Origin: Scandinavium goeteborgense | GTDB lineage: Bacteria > Pseudomonadota > Gammaproteobacteria > Enterobacterales > Enterobacteriaceae | DNA: 64,000 nt | Reading direction: 5' to 3' | Assembly (NCBI RefSeq): GCF_003935895.2 | Contig: NZ_CP054058.1 | Span: 4,073,177-4,137,176 of the forward strand | Shown here: positions 27,275 through 40,715 of the stretch, piece by piece | Position numbering within the stretch: position 1 is the first letter of the stretch | Layout: each line of letters starts with the position of its first letter | Made by a program: the position numbers and the translations under genes | The notes under the pieces: generated by a model | The model's input: only the letters and a program-made list of their open reading frames with translations | What the model was told of the DNA's origin: nothing | The model's database searches: none

Positions 27275-28204
27275 TCACCCTTTCTGCTTGTTCACCCACC
27301 GAATCCCCGTGCAGACCAACACCAGCGCCACCGCGTATTTCCATTCCATAATGTTCTCGCCGAGAAAAATGGCTGACAGCACCGTGCCTGCCACCGGGAT
27401 AACGAAATTGAATGGGGCAATCATGCTGACGCGGTTGTACTTCAGCAGCGTACTCCACAGCGCAAACGCCACCGATGAAAGCAGCGTCAGATAGCCCAGC
27501 ACCGCCACGGATTCAACGCCGTGGAACGTCAGCGTCCCGCCTGAAAGATAGCCACCCGCCACCAGCGCCAACCCGCCGATAGCCAACTGCCAGCCGGTCA
27601 TCACCGTCGGGTCGACCGTCTGCGAAATACGTTTCCCGTACAGCGTCGCCGCGGAAAGAATAAATGCTGCCAGAACCACGAAACCGTCGCCGCGCCAGAC
27701 GAAGCTGAAATCAGTCAGGGAATGGCTGAAGTTCACCAACATCACTCCGGCAAAACCGAGGACACAGCCCAGGGTTTTGTTATAACTCAGCTTGTCATTC
27801 TGATAGATAAAGTGCGCCAGCAGCACGCTAAAGAACGTGCCGGTAGCATTCATGATCGAACCTTTCACCCCGGTAGTGAACGACAGGCCAATATAAAAGA
27901 TGGCGTACTGAATCGAGGTTTGGGTCAGGCCCAGGATCGTCAACTGACCAAACTGCCGGGCGTTGAGTCGGGCAATGGGTTTACGCTGTGCCAGCGCGAA
28001 CAACAGCAGTAACGCGCCTGCGAACAGGAACCGGTAGCCTGCAAAGATGATTTTTGAAGGAATGTCGTCGGTGGCTATCTGAAAGATTTCATAGCCATTT
28101 TTAATCGCGGGGTATGAGCTTCCCCATAGCAAACAGCACAGCGTTGCCCCGGCGTAGACCACGTTTTTGCGAGTAAAGAGCGGAGCGGGTGTAACGACTT
28201 CCAT
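27275..28204 (-). CDS. EamA/DMT-family transporter
   Basis: 309 residues with about ten membrane segments in two EamA repeats (LLWGSSYPAIKNGYE at helix 1; LLSSVAFALWSTLLKY in the second half). Start placed at ATG 28204, preceded by AGGTG, giving MEVVTPAPLF; a GTG at 28213 is in frame but lies too close to that site. Probable exporter of unknown substrate. It occupies the position of the ytfA remnant of E. coli between rplI and ytfB, so it is an accessory gene relative to K-12. Confidence 0.85.
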   Translation of the reverse strand: MEVVTPAPLFTRKNVVYAGATLCCLLWGSSYPAIKNGYEIFQIATDDIPSKIIFAGYRFLFAGALLLLFALAQRKPIARLNARQFGQLTILGLTQTSIQYAIFYIGLSFTTGVKGSIMNATGTFFSVLLAHFIYQNDKLSYNKTLGCVLGFAGVMLVNFSHSLTDFSFVWRGDGFVVLAAFILSAATLYGKRISQTVDPTVMTGWQLAIGGLALVAGGYLSGGTLTFHGVESVAVLGYLTLLSSVAFALWSTLLKYNRVSMIAPFNFVIPVAGTVLSAIFLGENIMEWKYAVALVLVCTGIRWVNKQKG

Positions 28205-28300
28205 TAACGACACCTGAATTAAAATAGCGTTTTAATTCATTATCCGGAAATGTCTGGGGAATATCTACTACGGGCAGGAATTGAGCAAGTGCAGAAAAGC

Positions 28301-28326
28301 AAAACGCCGGCACAAGGCCGGCGTTT
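28301..28326 (-). terminator. Terminator of the rpsF-priB-rpsR-rplI operon
   Basis: AAACGCCGGC / GCCGGCGTTT 10-bp stem with a 5-base loop, followed on the minus strand by T, G, C and then TTTT, 24 bp after the rplI stop. Confidence 0.85.
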
Positions 28327-28350
28327 CGTCGTTGTTACAGAGTAATCAAA

Positions 28351-28812
<462 letters not shown>

Positions 28813-28841
28813 TCAAAGTCGTGTTAATGGACTGTGGCCGA

Positions 28842-29388
<547 letters not shown>

Positions 29389-29394
29389 CAGCAA

Positions 29395-29808
<414 letters not shown>

Positions 29809-29815
29809 TTATTCA

Positions 29816-29850
29816 GCCTCCTGTCTGGGTCAGCCGCGGCCCATGGAGGC
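29816..29850 (-). promoter_or_regulatory. S6:S18-binding autoregulatory leader of rpsF
   Basis: On the minus strand, GCCTCC-A-TGGG-loop-CCCA-GACA-GGAGGC folds into an imperfect stem with a CCG-containing loop (CCGCGGCTGA), the motif known to bind the S6:S18 dimer in many bacteria. It ends 26 bp before the rpsF ATG. Confidence 0.75.
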
Positions 29851-30130
29851 AAGGAACGTGGTTAAAGGGCGGCTGAAAAATTGACGCGTAATCATACTTG
29901 CAGGCCCTGAATAACTCAAGGTGATTGCGCAATTAATTCGCACGAAGCGCAAAGAGGAAGAAAGTCAGTGGTTTAAAATTAACCAACACAGAATGCGCCA
30001 TTTTTTTGAACAACTGCATCAGAAATGGTCGCTATTTAATCAACCAGGAGGGATTACACTTAAGCCATACCCAGACCGAAGCCACGAGGAGACTTCACCG
30101 TAACGCAGCAGGTTGTAGGGAGTCACTATC
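29851..30130. other. Divergent intergenic region rpsF-yjfY
   Basis: 280 bp between the rpsF leader and yjfY. AT-rich, with the expected promoters of both operons but no further gene that I can support. A 60-codon frame at 29921-30103 has no ribosome site and no resemblance to a known protein. Confidence 0.5.
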
Positions 30131-30406
30131 ATGAAAAACATCGCAATCGCCGTAATGGCTGCAGTTTTGCTCAGTGCAAACGCGATGGCAGCCATCAAGA
30201 TAGACGGCCGACAGGCCAGAAATATGGACGATGTGCAGAGCTTAGGCGTCATTTACATTAATCATAACATCGCCACCGAAAGCGAAGCAGATCAAGCCTT
30301 GAGTGAAGAGAGTAACGCCCGTGGCGCCAAATACTATCACCCAATCCTTATCCATGAACCCGGCAGCAATGGCCTTATTCACGCCAGCGCTGACGTTTAC
30401 CGCTAG
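30131..30406 (+). CDS. yjfY: YjfY, DUF1471 (YhcN/BhsA) periplasmic stress protein
   Basis: 91 residues. Signal peptide to about residue 21 (ends AMA), then a DUF1471 domain (QSLGVIYINHNIATESEADQALSEESNARGAKYYH...SADVYR), near-identical to E. coli YjfY. Members of this family respond to stress and biofilm conditions. GGGAGTCACTATC precedes the ATG; followed by a strong terminator. Confidence 0.93.
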   Translation: MKNIAIAVMAAVLLSANAMAAIKIDGRQARNMDDVQSLGVIYINHNIATESEADQALSEESNARGAKYYHPILIHEPGSNGLIHASADVYR

Positions 30407-30448
30407 CACCAGGAAAACCACAGAACGTATTTGCCCTGACTCAACGCT

Positions 30449-30474
30449 GCCCCCGTTTTTCGGGGGCTTTTTTT
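30449..30474 (+). terminator. yjfY terminator
   Basis: GCCCCCG / CGGGGGC stem with a T-rich loop followed by seven T, between convergent yjfY and ulaF. Confidence 0.92.
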
Positions 30475-30487
30475 GCTTGCGTGGCGA

Positions 30488-31180
30488 TTACTTTTCAACT
30501 TGCCCGTAGTAGGCATTCGGCCCGTGCTTGCGGCTGAAATGTTTCTCCATCAACCAGCCATCGATATGCTTGAGCTGCGGATTAATCCCCCTCGCGAGCC
30601 ACGCCATTTTCGCGACCTCTTCCATCACCACCGCATTATGGACCGCTTCATGCGCATCTTTGCCCCACGCAAAAGGACCATGCTGCCAGACCACGATGCC
30701 TGGTGTATGTAAAGGCTGCGCTTCACCGAGCGTTTCAATAATCACCTTGCCGGTGTTGAGCTCGTAATCCGTCTGTACTTCTGCTTCGCTCAGCGGACGA
30801 GTGCAGGGAATATCGCCAAAGAAGTAATCCGCATGGGTGGTGCCCAAGGCCGGGATGGAAAGACCTGCCTGCGCCCACGCCGTGGCATGGGTTGAGTGTG
30901 TATGCACCACGCCGCCGATGCCGGGGTATTGACGATACAGCGCCAGATGTGTCGCGGTATCAGAGGACGGCCGATAGCGGCCTTCCAGAACATTACCCTT
31001 GAGGTCGACAACGACGATGTCATCGGCAGTCAGGGTTTCATACGCCACGCCGCTCGGCTTAATGGCTACCCACCCGCGTTCTTGGTCAATGGCGCTGACG
31101 TTTCCCCAGGTAAACGTCACCAGACCGAACCGCGGTAAATCCATGTTAGCGGCGAAAGCCTGCTGTTTAAGCTGTTTCAT
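30488..31180 (-). CDS. ulaF: UlaF, L-ribulose-5-phosphate 4-epimerase
   Basis: 230 residues, class II aldolase/AraD family. Zn-binding [12 protein letters not shown] at about 95-106 and GTTHADYF; matches E. coli UlaF (228). It converts L-ribulose 5-phosphate to D-xylulose 5-phosphate, the last step of ascorbate use. Its ATG overlaps the ulaE stop (ATGA). Confidence 0.97.
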   Translation of the reverse strand: MKQLKQQAFAANMDLPRFGLVTFTWGNVSAIDQERGWVAIKPSGVAYETLTADDIVVVDLKGNVLEGRYRPSSDTATHLALYRQYPGIGGVVHTHSTHATAWAQAGLSIPALGTTHADYFFGDIPCTRPLSEAEVQTDYELNTGKVIIETLGEAQPLHTPGIVVWQHGPFAWGKDAHEAVHNAVVMEEVAKMAWLARGINPQLKHIDGWLMEKHFSRKHGPNAYYGQVEK

Positions 31181-32034
31181 CCGGCGGCCTCCACCAGTCC
31201 AGCATTTGCCATGCGCTGAAGCACCCAGTCGCGGGCTTTTATCACTTCGGCCAGAGGGTCATCCGCCGTTTCGCTCCACATTTCAATCAAATATGGCCCG
31301 TGGTAGCCGCTCTGTTTTAGGGTACTGAAGCAGTGTTCAAAATCCACGATGCCCGCGCCAAACGGCACGTTTTTGAACACGCCTGGCCGCGTATCTTTGA
31401 CATGCACCGCCACGATATGCCCGATGCCCGCCTGCAGTTCCATTTGCACATCGTTTTCCCATGCCGACAAGTTGCCAATATCCGGGTAAATCTGGAACCA
31501 CGGGTTATTAAGATAATGGGCGTAACCCAACGCTTTGCTGATGGAGTTCATCAGCGGGTAATCCATGATTTCCATCGCCAGCGTCACCTGCGCCCGACTT
31601 GCCATTTCGACACTTTCTTTCAGCCCTTCGCGAAAACGGCGGCGCGTTTCGTTGTTCGCCTGCTGGTAATAGACGTCGTAGCCCGCCAGTTGAATAACCC
31701 GAATGCCGACATCCTGCGCGAACTGAATTGCCCGGCGCATAATCGCCAGACCCTGCCGGCGCACCGCGTCGTCTTCACTGCCGAGCGGAAAACGGCGATG
31801 GGCGCTCAGGCACATCGATGGCACTCGCACGCTGGTTTCGGCGACAGCGTTAATTAGCGCGAGCTTCTGTTCACGGCTCCAGTCAAGGCGCGAAAGGCGC
31901 GCATCGGTTTCATCAATCGACATTTCGACGAAATCAAAACCCAGCGTTTTGGCGAGACCCAGACGCTCCAGCCAACACTCCCCGGCGGGGAGCGCTTTTT
32001 CATAGATACCGAGCGGAACCTGTTTCGACAACAT
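31177..32034 (-). CDS. ulaE: UlaE, L-xylulose-5-phosphate 3-epimerase
   Basis: 285 residues, xylose-isomerase-like TIM barrel matching E. coli UlaE (284). Metal ligands fall in [14 protein letters not shown] and YLIEMWSE. It epimerises L-xylulose 5-phosphate to L-ribulose 5-phosphate. Ninth-base spacing to ulaD upstream and overlap with ulaF downstream place it inside the ula operon. Confidence 0.97.
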   Translation of the reverse strand: MLSKQVPLGIYEKALPAGECWLERLGLAKTLGFDFVEMSIDETDARLSRLDWSREQKLALINAVAETSVRVPSMCLSAHRRFPLGSEDDAVRRQGLAIMRRAIQFAQDVGIRVIQLAGYDVYYQQANNETRRRFREGLKESVEMASRAQVTLAMEIMDYPLMNSISKALGYAHYLNNPWFQIYPDIGNLSAWENDVQMELQAGIGHIVAVHVKDTRPGVFKNVPFGAGIVDFEHCFSTLKQSGYHGPYLIEMWSETADDPLAEVIKARDWVLQRMANAGLVEAAG

Positions 32035-32043
32035 AGCCGCTCC

Positions 32044-32700
32044 TTAGCCCCACAGTTGGGCGATAGACCGCTTGAACTGACGCGCGGCCTCGACCGGATC
32101 TTTTGCATCACGGATACTGCGCCCGGCGATAAACACATGGATGGGAATGCCTTTAAACAGCGGTAAATCGTCCAGAGCCAGACCGCCGGTCACGGTGACC
32201 TTAAAGCCCATATCTGCCAGGCGTTTGATGGCAGTGATATCTGCTTCGCTCCACGCCACACCCGCCGCCTGGGCATCGCGGCTGCGGTGATAAACCACCT
32301 GCTGAATACCCACCTGATGCCATTCCTGTGCCTGTTCCCACGTCCAGAATCCGGTCAGTTCTATCTGCACGTCGCCGTTAAATTCTTTTGCGACGTCCAG
32401 CGCACCTTTGGTGGTGTTGATATCTGCGCAGCAAATCACCGTTATCCAGTCGGCATTGGCTTCAAAGCACATCCGCGAGAGGATTTTTCCGGCGTCGGCA
32501 ATCTTGGCATCCGCCAGCACAATTTTGTGTGGATACAGCGCTTTCAGATCACGCACAGCACGAACGCCTTCGGCCACGCAAAGGATGGTGCCGACCTCAA
32601 TGATATCGACTTCTTCGGCGATTAAGCGTGTGGTGGCATACGCCTCGGCCATGCTCTGGTTATCCAGCGCAACCTGTAACATTGGTAATGAAGAGCTCAT
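32044..32700 (-). CDS. ulaD: UlaD, 3-keto-L-gulonate-6-phosphate decarboxylase
   Basis: 218 residues in the OMP-decarboxylase superfamily. The active-site strand [13 protein letters not shown] (Asp, Lys and Asp) is at about 59-71. Two residues longer than E. coli UlaD at the N-terminus (MSSSLPMLQ). It converts 3-keto-L-gulonate 6-phosphate to L-xylulose 5-phosphate and CO2. AAGGA precedes the ATG. Confidence 0.97.
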   Translation of the reverse strand: MSSSLPMLQVALDNQSMAEAYATTRLIAEEVDIIEVGTILCVAEGVRAVRDLKALYPHKIVLADAKIADAGKILSRMCFEANADWITVICCADINTTKGALDVAKEFNGDVQIELTGFWTWEQAQEWHQVGIQQVVYHRSRDAQAAGVAWSEADITAIKRLADMGFKVTVTGGLALDDLPLFKGIPIHVFIAGRSIRDAKDPVEAARQFKRSIAQLWG

Positions 32701-32712
32701 AGCATTTCCTTG

Positions 32713-33180
32713 TTAAGCACACGCCGCAGTGGCGTTATCAATGAGATCCAGCACGTCCTGCTCGGTACGGCAGGCGCGTAAACGGTCGAAATTGGCTTCG
32801 TCTTCAAACAGGTTAACGATTTGCATGATGCCCACTTCCTGATGGGTGTTGGCATCCACCGCCGCCATGGTGATGAGGATATCCACCGGGTCGTTATCTT
32901 CATGGTTAAACAGCAGCGGCTCCCGCAGCGTGACCAGGGCAAAGCCCGTTTTCTTCACGCCCTCTTCCGGACGACCGTGCGGCATGGCGAGACCGGGTGC
33001 GATGACAAAATACGGGCCGTGCTGCGCCACACCATCCAAAATGGCCTGGTAATATCGCGGCTCGACAACGTCTGCCTTGACCAGCAAATCGACGCCCAGT
33101 TTCACCGCCTCCTGCCAGGTGTTGGCCTGAGCCTGAAGTAGAATCGAGCGGTTGTCGGCCAACGAATCACGTAGTTTCAT
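32713..33180 (-). CDS. ulaC: UlaC, ascorbate PTS EIIA component
   Basis: 155 residues, mannitol/fructose-type EIIA domain. The phospho-accepting His lies in GLAMPHGRP (about residue 68). It takes phosphate from HPr and passes it to UlaB. 9 bp after the ulaB stop. Confidence 0.97.
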   Translation of the reverse strand: MKLRDSLADNRSILLQAQANTWQEAVKLGVDLLVKADVVEPRYYQAILDGVAQHGPYFVIAPGLAMPHGRPEEGVKKTGFALVTLREPLLFNHEDNDPVDILITMAAVDANTHQEVGIMQIVNLFEDEANFDRLRACRTEQDVLDLIDNATAACA

Positions 33181-33189
33181 ACCGCGTCC

Positions 33190-33495
33190 TTATTTCAGAT
33201 CCTGAGGAAAGTGCACCGTGATAACCTCCATCAGCTTTGGCCCAAAGTCGGCTGCTGACAGCATGTTGCGCACGCCCACCACGTATTTATTTCCCGTCAC
33301 GATAATTTCACCGGCGATATGGGTTGAGGCGATAATGACGTCAGCCCCGCTTAACTCGCTTTTGTATTCCCCGACCGCACAGCTGTTTACCGAATGATTA
33401 ACGCCTTGCTGGGTCAGGAACTGATCCACCTTCATCTTCATGATCATGGAACTGCCCTGCCCGTTACCGCATACCGCCAGAATTCGTACCGTCAT
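33190..33495 (-). CDS. ulaB: UlaB, ascorbate PTS EIIB component
   Basis: 101 residues from ATG 33495 (AAAGGA upstream), the E. coli length. The phospho-accepting Cys is in [12 protein letters not shown] (residue 9). A longer frame reaching back into ulaA is rejected. Works between UlaC and UlaA. Confidence 0.97.
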   Translation of the reverse strand: MTVRILAVCGNGQGSSMIMKMKVDQFLTQQGVNHSVNSCAVGEYKSELSGADVIIASTHIAGEIIVTGNKYVVGVRNMLSAADFGPKLMEVITVHFPQDLK

Positions 33496-33508
33496 AATCC
33501 AGATCCTT

Positions 33509-35273
<1,765 letters not shown>

Positions 35274-36338
35274 ATGAGCAAAGTGAAGAGCATTACCCGT
35301 GAATCCTGGATCCTGAATACGTTTCCAGAGTGGGGCAGCTGGCTGAATGAAGAAATTGAGCAGGAGCAGGTGGCGGCGGGAACGTTCGCCATGTGGTGGC
35401 TGGGGTGCACCGGCATCTGGTTGAAATCTCAGGGCGGGGCCAACCTTTGTATCGACTTCTGGTGTGGGACCGGTAAGCAAAGCCACGGCAATCCGCTGAT
35501 GAAACAGGGCCACCAAATGCAGCGCATGGCGGGTGTGAAGAAGCTCCAGCCTAACCTGCGTACCACGCCGTTTGTGCTGGATCCTTTTGCGATCAGAAAA
35601 ATCGACGCCGTGCTTTCGACGCACGATCACAACGATCATATCGACGTGAACGTGGCTGCCGCCGTGATGCAAAACTGCCCCGACGATGTGCCGTTTATCG
35701 GGCCGCAAACCTGTGTCGATCTGTGGATTGGCTGGGGCGTACCGCGTGAACGCTGCATCGTAGTGAAACCAGGCGACGTGGTGAAAGTGAAAGATATTGA
35801 GATCCTCGCCCTCGATGCTTTTGACCGCACGGCGTTGATCACCTTACCTGCTGAACAAAAAGCGGCAGGCATTCTGCCGGATGGCATGGACGAACGCGCG
35901 GTCAACTACCTGTTCAAAACACCGGGCGGGAATCTGTATCACAGCGGCGACTCTCACTATTCCAACTATTACGCAAAACATGGCAATGAGCACCAGATCG
36001 ACGTTGCGCTGGGGTCGTACGGAGAAAACCCGCGTGGCATTACCGACAAAATGACCAGCGCCGATATGCTGCGAATGGCGGAAGCGCTGAACACTAAAGT
36101 GGTTATCCCGTTCCATCACGACATCTGGTCGAATTTCCAGGCCGACCCGCAGGAAATCCGCGTGCTGTGGGAAATGAAGAAAGACCGACTGAAATATGGC
36201 TTCAAGCCGTTTATCTGGCAGGTTGGCGGTAAATTCACCTGGCCGCTGGATAAAGACAATTTTGAGTACCACTATCCACGTGGTTTCGACGATTGCTTCA
36301 CTACGGAACCGGACCTGCCGTTTAAATCCTTCCTGTAA
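35274..36338 (+). CDS. ulaG: UlaG, L-ascorbate-6-phosphate lactonase
   Basis: 354 residues, the E. coli length, metallo-beta-lactamase fold. The metal motif [10 protein letters not shown] is at about 114-123. It hydrolyses L-ascorbate 6-phosphate to 3-keto-L-gulonate 6-phosphate. AAGGA precedes the ATG. Divergent from ulaA, followed by ulaR. Confidence 0.97.
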   Translation: MSKVKSITRESWILNTFPEWGSWLNEEIEQEQVAAGTFAMWWLGCTGIWLKSQGGANLCIDFWCGTGKQSHGNPLMKQGHQMQRMAGVKKLQPNLRTTPFVLDPFAIRKIDAVLSTHDHNDHIDVNVAAAVMQNCPDDVPFIGPQTCVDLWIGWGVPRERCIVVKPGDVVKVKDIEILALDAFDRTALITLPAEQKAAGILPDGMDERAVNYLFKTPGGNLYHSGDSHYSNYYAKHGNEHQIDVALGSYGENPRGITDKMTSADMLRMAEALNTKVVIPFHHDIWSNFQADPQEIRVLWEMKKDRLKYGFKPFIWQVGGKFTWPLDKDNFEYHYPRGFDDCFTTEPDLPFKSFL

Positions 36339-36465
36339 GCCCGCGCTGGCGCAGCACCGATCCGGGGGATGACTGCCGCGCTGGCCGTTTAATACGACTT
36401 TTGCTTAGTAATTTCAGGCTATTTCAAATATCATCATAAAAAATCAGGGATCTGCGGAATAGCTC

Positions 36466-37221
36466 ATGACCGAAGCACAACGGCACCAAATTTTACTCGA
36501 ACTGCTGGCGCAGACAGGTTTTGTCACCGTCGAACAGGTGATTGAAAAACTGGGAATTTCCCCTGCCACGGCGCGTCGGGACATCAATAAACTGGATGAA
36601 AGCGGCAGGCTGAAAAAAGTGCGGAACGGCGCCGAAGCCATTAGCCAGCAGCGCCCTCGCTGGACGCCGATGAATATCCACGAAGCGCTGAATCATGATG
36701 AAAAGGTGCGTATCGCACGCGCCGCGTCGCAGCTGGTGAATCCTGGAGAAAGCGTGGTGATCAACTGCGGTTCAACCGCGTTTTTGCTCGGCCGGGAAAT
36801 GTGCGGCAAGCCAGTGCAAATCATCACCAACTATCTGCCTCTGGCGAATTTCCTGATCGACCAGGAGCACGACAGCGTAATTATCATGGGCGGCCAGTAC
36901 GATAAGAGCCAGTCCATCACGCTGAGCCCGCAGGGAAGTGAAAACTCGCTTTATGCCGGGCACTGGATGTTCACCAGCGGCAAAGGCCTCACCGCCGACG
37001 GGTTATATAAAACCGATATGCTGACCGCGATGGCAGAACAAAAAATGCTGAACGGCATCGGGAAACTGGTGGTGCTGGTCGACAGCACCAAAGTCGGTGA
37101 ACGCGCAGGCATGCTGTTCAGCCGAGCGGAAAATATCGATATTGTAATCACCGGCAAAGACGCTAACCCTGAAATCCTCAAACAGCTTGAAGCTCAGGGC
37201 GTCCAGGTTCTGCGCGTTTAA
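36466..37221 (+). CDS. ulaR: UlaR, DeoR-family repressor of the ula regulon
   Basis: 251 residues. N-terminal DeoR HTH (about 20-45, [28 protein letters not shown]) and a C-terminal sugar-phosphate sensor domain ([18 protein letters not shown]). It represses ulaG and ulaA-F; L-ascorbate 6-phosphate relieves repression in E. coli. Its stop codon overlaps that of convergent yjfP. Confidence 0.97.
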   Translation: MTEAQRHQILLELLAQTGFVTVEQVIEKLGISPATARRDINKLDESGRLKKVRNGAEAISQQRPRWTPMNIHEALNHDEKVRIARAASQLVNPGESVVINCGSTAFLLGREMCGKPVQIITNYLPLANFLIDQEHDSVIIMGGQYDKSQSITLSPQGSENSLYAGHWMFTSGKGLTADGLYKTDMLTAMAEQKMLNGIGKLVVLVDSTKVGERAGMLFSRAENIDIVITGKDANPEILKQLEAQGVQVLRV

Positions 37222-37931
37222 AGAAACCGTTTAAAGAACGCCACCGTCACTTCCAGCGCTTCCGGCGTGATGCGGTGGCGAACGCCTGCCTGCCAGTGAA
37301 AGGTGAGCTGCCCATCAAGCCCTTGTTGCTGCAACGCCTGTTGTAAGCGGAAAGACTCGGCGGCGGGGACCACGTCGTCGTCTTCGCCGTGCCATAGCAA
37401 TAGCGGCCTGGCAGCCAGTTTTTCCAGCTGATTCTCAACGTCCCATTCGGCCAGTTCCGCTGGCATTTCCTGAGACGGGAACAGCGAGCGGGAAAGAGAT
37501 GTGAGGTAGCCTGAACCCATCAGGCTGGCAACGCACTTCACTTCCGGGTGATGGGTCATGATCCCCAGTGCTGTCATGGCGCCCATCGATGCGCCCGCTA
37601 CCGCCAGTCGGTCTTCATCCTGCCATCCTTGCGACACGATAGCCTCCTTCAACGCCGCGAATTCGTGACAGCTGTTGAGCAGAATGGGCCAGAAGCGCTG
37701 CATTCGCGCTGCGGCATCACCGCCAAAACGCGAGCCATGTTCGAGCGCATCGGGCATGATCACCCGAAAACCGGCCAGTGCCAGCGCCACGGCAAAATAG
37801 CTGTAGACCTGTTTTGACGAGGTAAACCCATGATAAAAGACGATACATGGCAATGCCGAATCTGCGTTTCCGCGCGGAAAAGCGTGTAAAACTTCGCTGC
37901 CCGCCAGCTTGCGCATTTCAAGTTCAATCAT
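37218..37931 (-). CDS. yjfP: YjfP, alpha/beta-hydrolase esterase
   Basis: 237 residues (249 in E. coli; a short internal stretch before [12 protein letters not shown] is missing here). Oxyanion region FYHGFTSS, nucleophile elbow GASMGAM at about 114-120, and late [11 protein letters not shown] with the catalytic His. A carboxylesterase of unknown physiological substrate. GAAGGGGAAG precedes the ATG. Confidence 0.93.
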   Translation of the reverse strand: MIELEMRKLAGSEVLHAFPRGNADSALPCIVFYHGFTSSKQVYSYFAVALALAGFRVIMPDALEHGSRFGGDAAARMQRFWPILLNSCHEFAALKEAIVSQGWQDEDRLAVAGASMGAMTALGIMTHHPEVKCVASLMGSGYLTSLSRSLFPSQEMPAELAEWDVENQLEKLAARPLLLWHGEDDDVVPAAESFRLQQALQQQGLDGQLTFHWQAGVRHRITPEALEVTVAFFKRFL

Positions 37932-38137
37932 TTATCTTCCCCTTCTTTTATGCTGGTATGACACGCTGAGATTTCACGCGCAAGTTTATCCTTTCCTCGC
38001 GGCTGCTAATGTTGAGAGGTGGATTACGGTTTTACGATTATTTCATTCGAAAATCGCGCCAGAGATAACAGTTCGGGAACATTCCCCCTAAACGCAATTT
38101 ATTAATCACTACACTAATGATTATCAGGAAACGGGAT

Positions 38138-38449
38138 ATGGCTATGCGACGTTTTGCGCCAATGCTGCTGGTGCTTTTGCTGAGTGGATGTAGCGTGCTT
38201 CAGGGAACCCCTGAAGCCCCGCCGCCACTCACCAGTCACCCGCAGGAAATCCAAAAGAACCAGACGGCAGGTCTGCAAAAAATGGGTACGGTCAGTGCCA
38301 TGGTATACGGTTCACCGATGGATGTTGAATCGGTCATCAAGGCGAAAGTGACCGCTGCCAAAGCAGATTATTACGTGATCATCATGATTGATGACACCAT
38401 GGTTCCGGGACAATGGTATTCACAAGCCATACTGTATCGCAAACCTTAA
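38138..38449 (+). CDS. bsmA: BsmA (YjfO), biofilm/peroxide-stress lipoprotein
   Basis: 103 residues from ATG 38138, after AGGA. Lipoprotein signal with lipobox LLSGC near residues 14-18, then a DUF1471-like domain (LQKMGTVSAMVYGSPMDVESVIKAKVTAAKADYYVIIMIDDT). Matches E. coli BsmA. An in-frame ATG at 38117 would add seven charged residues and is less likely. Confidence 0.9.
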   Translation: MAMRRFAPMLLVLLLSGCSVLQGTPEAPPPLTSHPQEIQKNQTAGLQKMGTVSAMVYGSPMDVESVIKAKVTAAKADYYVIIMIDDTMVPGQWYSQAILYRKP

Positions 38450-38596
38450 GCGGGCATCATTTAGCCAGCTTTACATTGCTTTTCAGCCGTTCACGTTTCC
38501 CGATGCACAATGACGTCATGCCATCCCCTAAGGATGTACGTCTGCGATGGATTGCCCTGGGCTAACCTCGGGTTACGTGAAATGGAGCTGACGACG

Positions 38597-38857
38597 ATGA
38601 AACACGCCTTTGCCTACACATTAGGATTTTCGAACACCACGGCGCAATCTGCAGAGTTTGCCAGCGCCGATTGTGTGACTGGACTGAATGAAATCGGTCA
38701 AATTTCCGTCAATAATATTTCTGGCAGTCTTCAGGACGTCGAACGCGTGATCGCCCTCAAAGCCGATGAGCAAGGGGCGTCGTGGTACCGTATTATTCAG
38801 ATGTATGAAGAGCAGAACCCAGATAATTGGCGCGTACAGGCCATTCTGTACGCCTGA
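38597..38857 (+). CDS. yjfN: YjfN, DUF1471 protease-activator homologue
   Basis: 86 residues from ATG 38597, 9 bp after GGAG; another ATG at 38582 is possible. From AQSAEFASADCVTGLNEIGQIS onward it is almost identical to E. coli YjfN, which activates DegP in the periplasm. The first 19 residues (MKHAFAYTLGFSNTTAQSA) are only weakly hydrophobic for a signal peptide, as in E. coli, so export may be inefficient or the start differs. Convergent with aidB, 36 bp apart. Confidence 0.85.
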   Translation: MKHAFAYTLGFSNTTAQSAEFASADCVTGLNEIGQISVNNISGSLQDVERVIALKADEQGASWYRIIQMYEEQNPDNWRVQAILYA

Positions 38858-38893
38858 TATAATGGGCAGACGCTGAGCGCCTGCCCGCTTGCT

Positions 38894-40516
38894 TTACCCC
38901 ATACCGCCTGTTGCCCGCAGCAGTAAATCACTCTGTAACCGCTCCTCCAGCAACATTCCGCCGCGCGGATCCAGCATCATCCGACACCACGCCTGCGCCA
39001 TCGGTGGTGATGCTGTTCGCAGCATCTGCGCCCCGCAGCCCAGCAGATAGAGCTGCTGCGTGATTTCACGCCCCTGCGCTTCCAGCGGTTTACGCAGCCG
39101 CTGCTGAAGCTGACGCCAGGCGCGGTCGAAATGTCGGTCCTGCCCTTTCACTTCATTGCATTCGGCGCTGAGCAGCTCCAGTACGCCCGGCTGCTTCGCC
39201 AGCACCCGCAGCACATCAAGGCACATAATATTCCCCGAGCCTTCCCAGATGCTGTTCACCGGCATTTCACGGTAAAGGCGCGGCAGCTCGTTATCTTCGC
39301 AGTAGCCCACCCCACCGAGCACCTCCATCGCCTCGGCGACAAAGGGAATGCCCGCTTTGCAGACGCCGAATTTCGCCGTCGGTGTAAAGAGTCTGGCCCA
39401 CAGCGCGCTCTCGGCAGAAGCCCGGTTATCCCACGCTCTTGCCAGACGAAACAGGAAAGCGGTTTGCCCTTCCAGCAGTAACGCCATCCGGCTCAGCACC
39501 TGGCGCATTAACGGCTGCTCGATAAGCGTTTTGCCAAATGCCTGCCGTTGATGCGCGTGATACAGCGCCACTGACAGTGCCCGGCGCATCAGGCCGTGAC
39601 TGCCCAGCGCGCAGTCGAAGCGAGTCAGGCCGCCCATTTTGAGGATCAGGCGGATGCCCTCACCTTCTTCACCCAGTCGCCAGCCGGTTGCATCAGTAAA
39701 CTCTACTTCGCTGCTGGCGTTGGAGCGGTTGCCGAGTTTGTCTTTTAAGCGCTCAAGCCGCACCGCATTACGCTGTCCGTCAGGCAAAAAGCGCGGAACG
39801 AAAAAGCACGACAACCCGCCGCTGGCCTGTGCCAGTACCAGATGCGCATCGCTTTGTGGCACGGAGAAAAACCATTTATGCCCCACCAGCCGGTACATTT
39901 CACCGTCGATTTTCTCGGCGCGGGTGGAATTACTCAGCACATCAGAGCCGCCCTGCTTTTCGGTCATCCCCATGCCAATCAGCAGCCCGCGCTTTTGGCC
40001 GCCGGGCAGTAAATGGGGATCGTAGCGATCGCTCATTAAGGGTGTGGCCCAGTCGGCAAAAGGCTTAGGCAAGTATTGCTGTAACAACGGCGTGGCGGCG
40101 AAGGTCATGGTCACCGGGCAAAGCGTGCCGGCCTCGACCTGCGCATGCAGCAAAAAACGCGCCGTGCGGGCAACGAACGAGCCGGATCGCGCGTCCTCTT
40201 CCCAGGCCAGATTATGCACGCGGTTGGCACAAAGCCCCTGCATCAGCAGGTGCCAGGCCGGATGAAAACGGACATCGTCCAGCCGTTCACCCGTGACGTC
40301 GTAGCGCAGCAACTCCGGCGAATTCACGTTGGCAAGCCGCCCGAGTTCCAACGATTCCGCGGCCCCCAATTGTTGCCCGATGCTGGCCAGCAAATCGAGA
40401 TCCCAGCCAGCGCCTTCGCGCACCACAGCCTCGTGCAGCGCGGTGTCGGAAAGGAACAAGTTGCTGTTTTTGAGCGGCATCGGCTGATTAAACACGGTAT
40501 GCGTTTGCCAGGACAT
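38894..40516 (-). CDS. aidB: AidB, alkylation-response acyl-CoA-dehydrogenase-like flavoprotein
   Basis: 540 residues from ATG 40516 (GGAAGGATGCGCC upstream), matching E. coli AidB (541). Acyl-CoA dehydrogenase fold with FAD-binding GMTEKQGGSDV (about 184-194) and a C-terminal DNA-binding domain. In E. coli it is induced by Ada and protects DNA from alkylation. A frame extended to 40540 is rejected. Confidence 0.96.
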   Translation of the reverse strand: MSWQTHTVFNQPMPLKNSNLFLSDTALHEAVVREGAGWDLDLLASIGQQLGAAESLELGRLANVNSPELLRYDVTGERLDDVRFHPAWHLLMQGLCANRVHNLAWEEDARSGSFVARTARFLLHAQVEAGTLCPVTMTFAATPLLQQYLPKPFADWATPLMSDRYDPHLLPGGQKRGLLIGMGMTEKQGGSDVLSNSTRAEKIDGEMYRLVGHKWFFSVPQSDAHLVLAQASGGLSCFFVPRFLPDGQRNAVRLERLKDKLGNRSNASSEVEFTDATGWRLGEEGEGIRLILKMGGLTRFDCALGSHGLMRRALSVALYHAHQRQAFGKTLIEQPLMRQVLSRMALLLEGQTAFLFRLARAWDNRASAESALWARLFTPTAKFGVCKAGIPFVAEAMEVLGGVGYCEDNELPRLYREMPVNSIWEGSGNIMCLDVLRVLAKQPGVLELLSAECNEVKGQDRHFDRAWRQLQQRLRKPLEAQGREITQQLYLLGCGAQMLRTASPPMAQAWCRMMLDPRGGMLLEERLQSDLLLRATGGMG

Positions 40517-40715
40517 GGCGCATCCTTCCTTCATGAGCATCAGCCGTAAGTATGGTCAGCGCACTGCGGGTCTGCCCGTAAAAAGGGGGACAAAAAAGAA
40601 TCATGCCCGGCTTCGTGAGGCCCATCACAGCCATAATAATTTTAAATTTTCTTATCTATTTTGTATGGAATAATTTATTCAATGGTTAATACGATGTGCA
40701 ACCTCAGGACAGGCT

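Noticed and set aside
29921-30103. 60-codon frame upstream of yjfY
   Set aside because: Lies in the expected promoter region, with no ribosome site and no similarity that I recognise.
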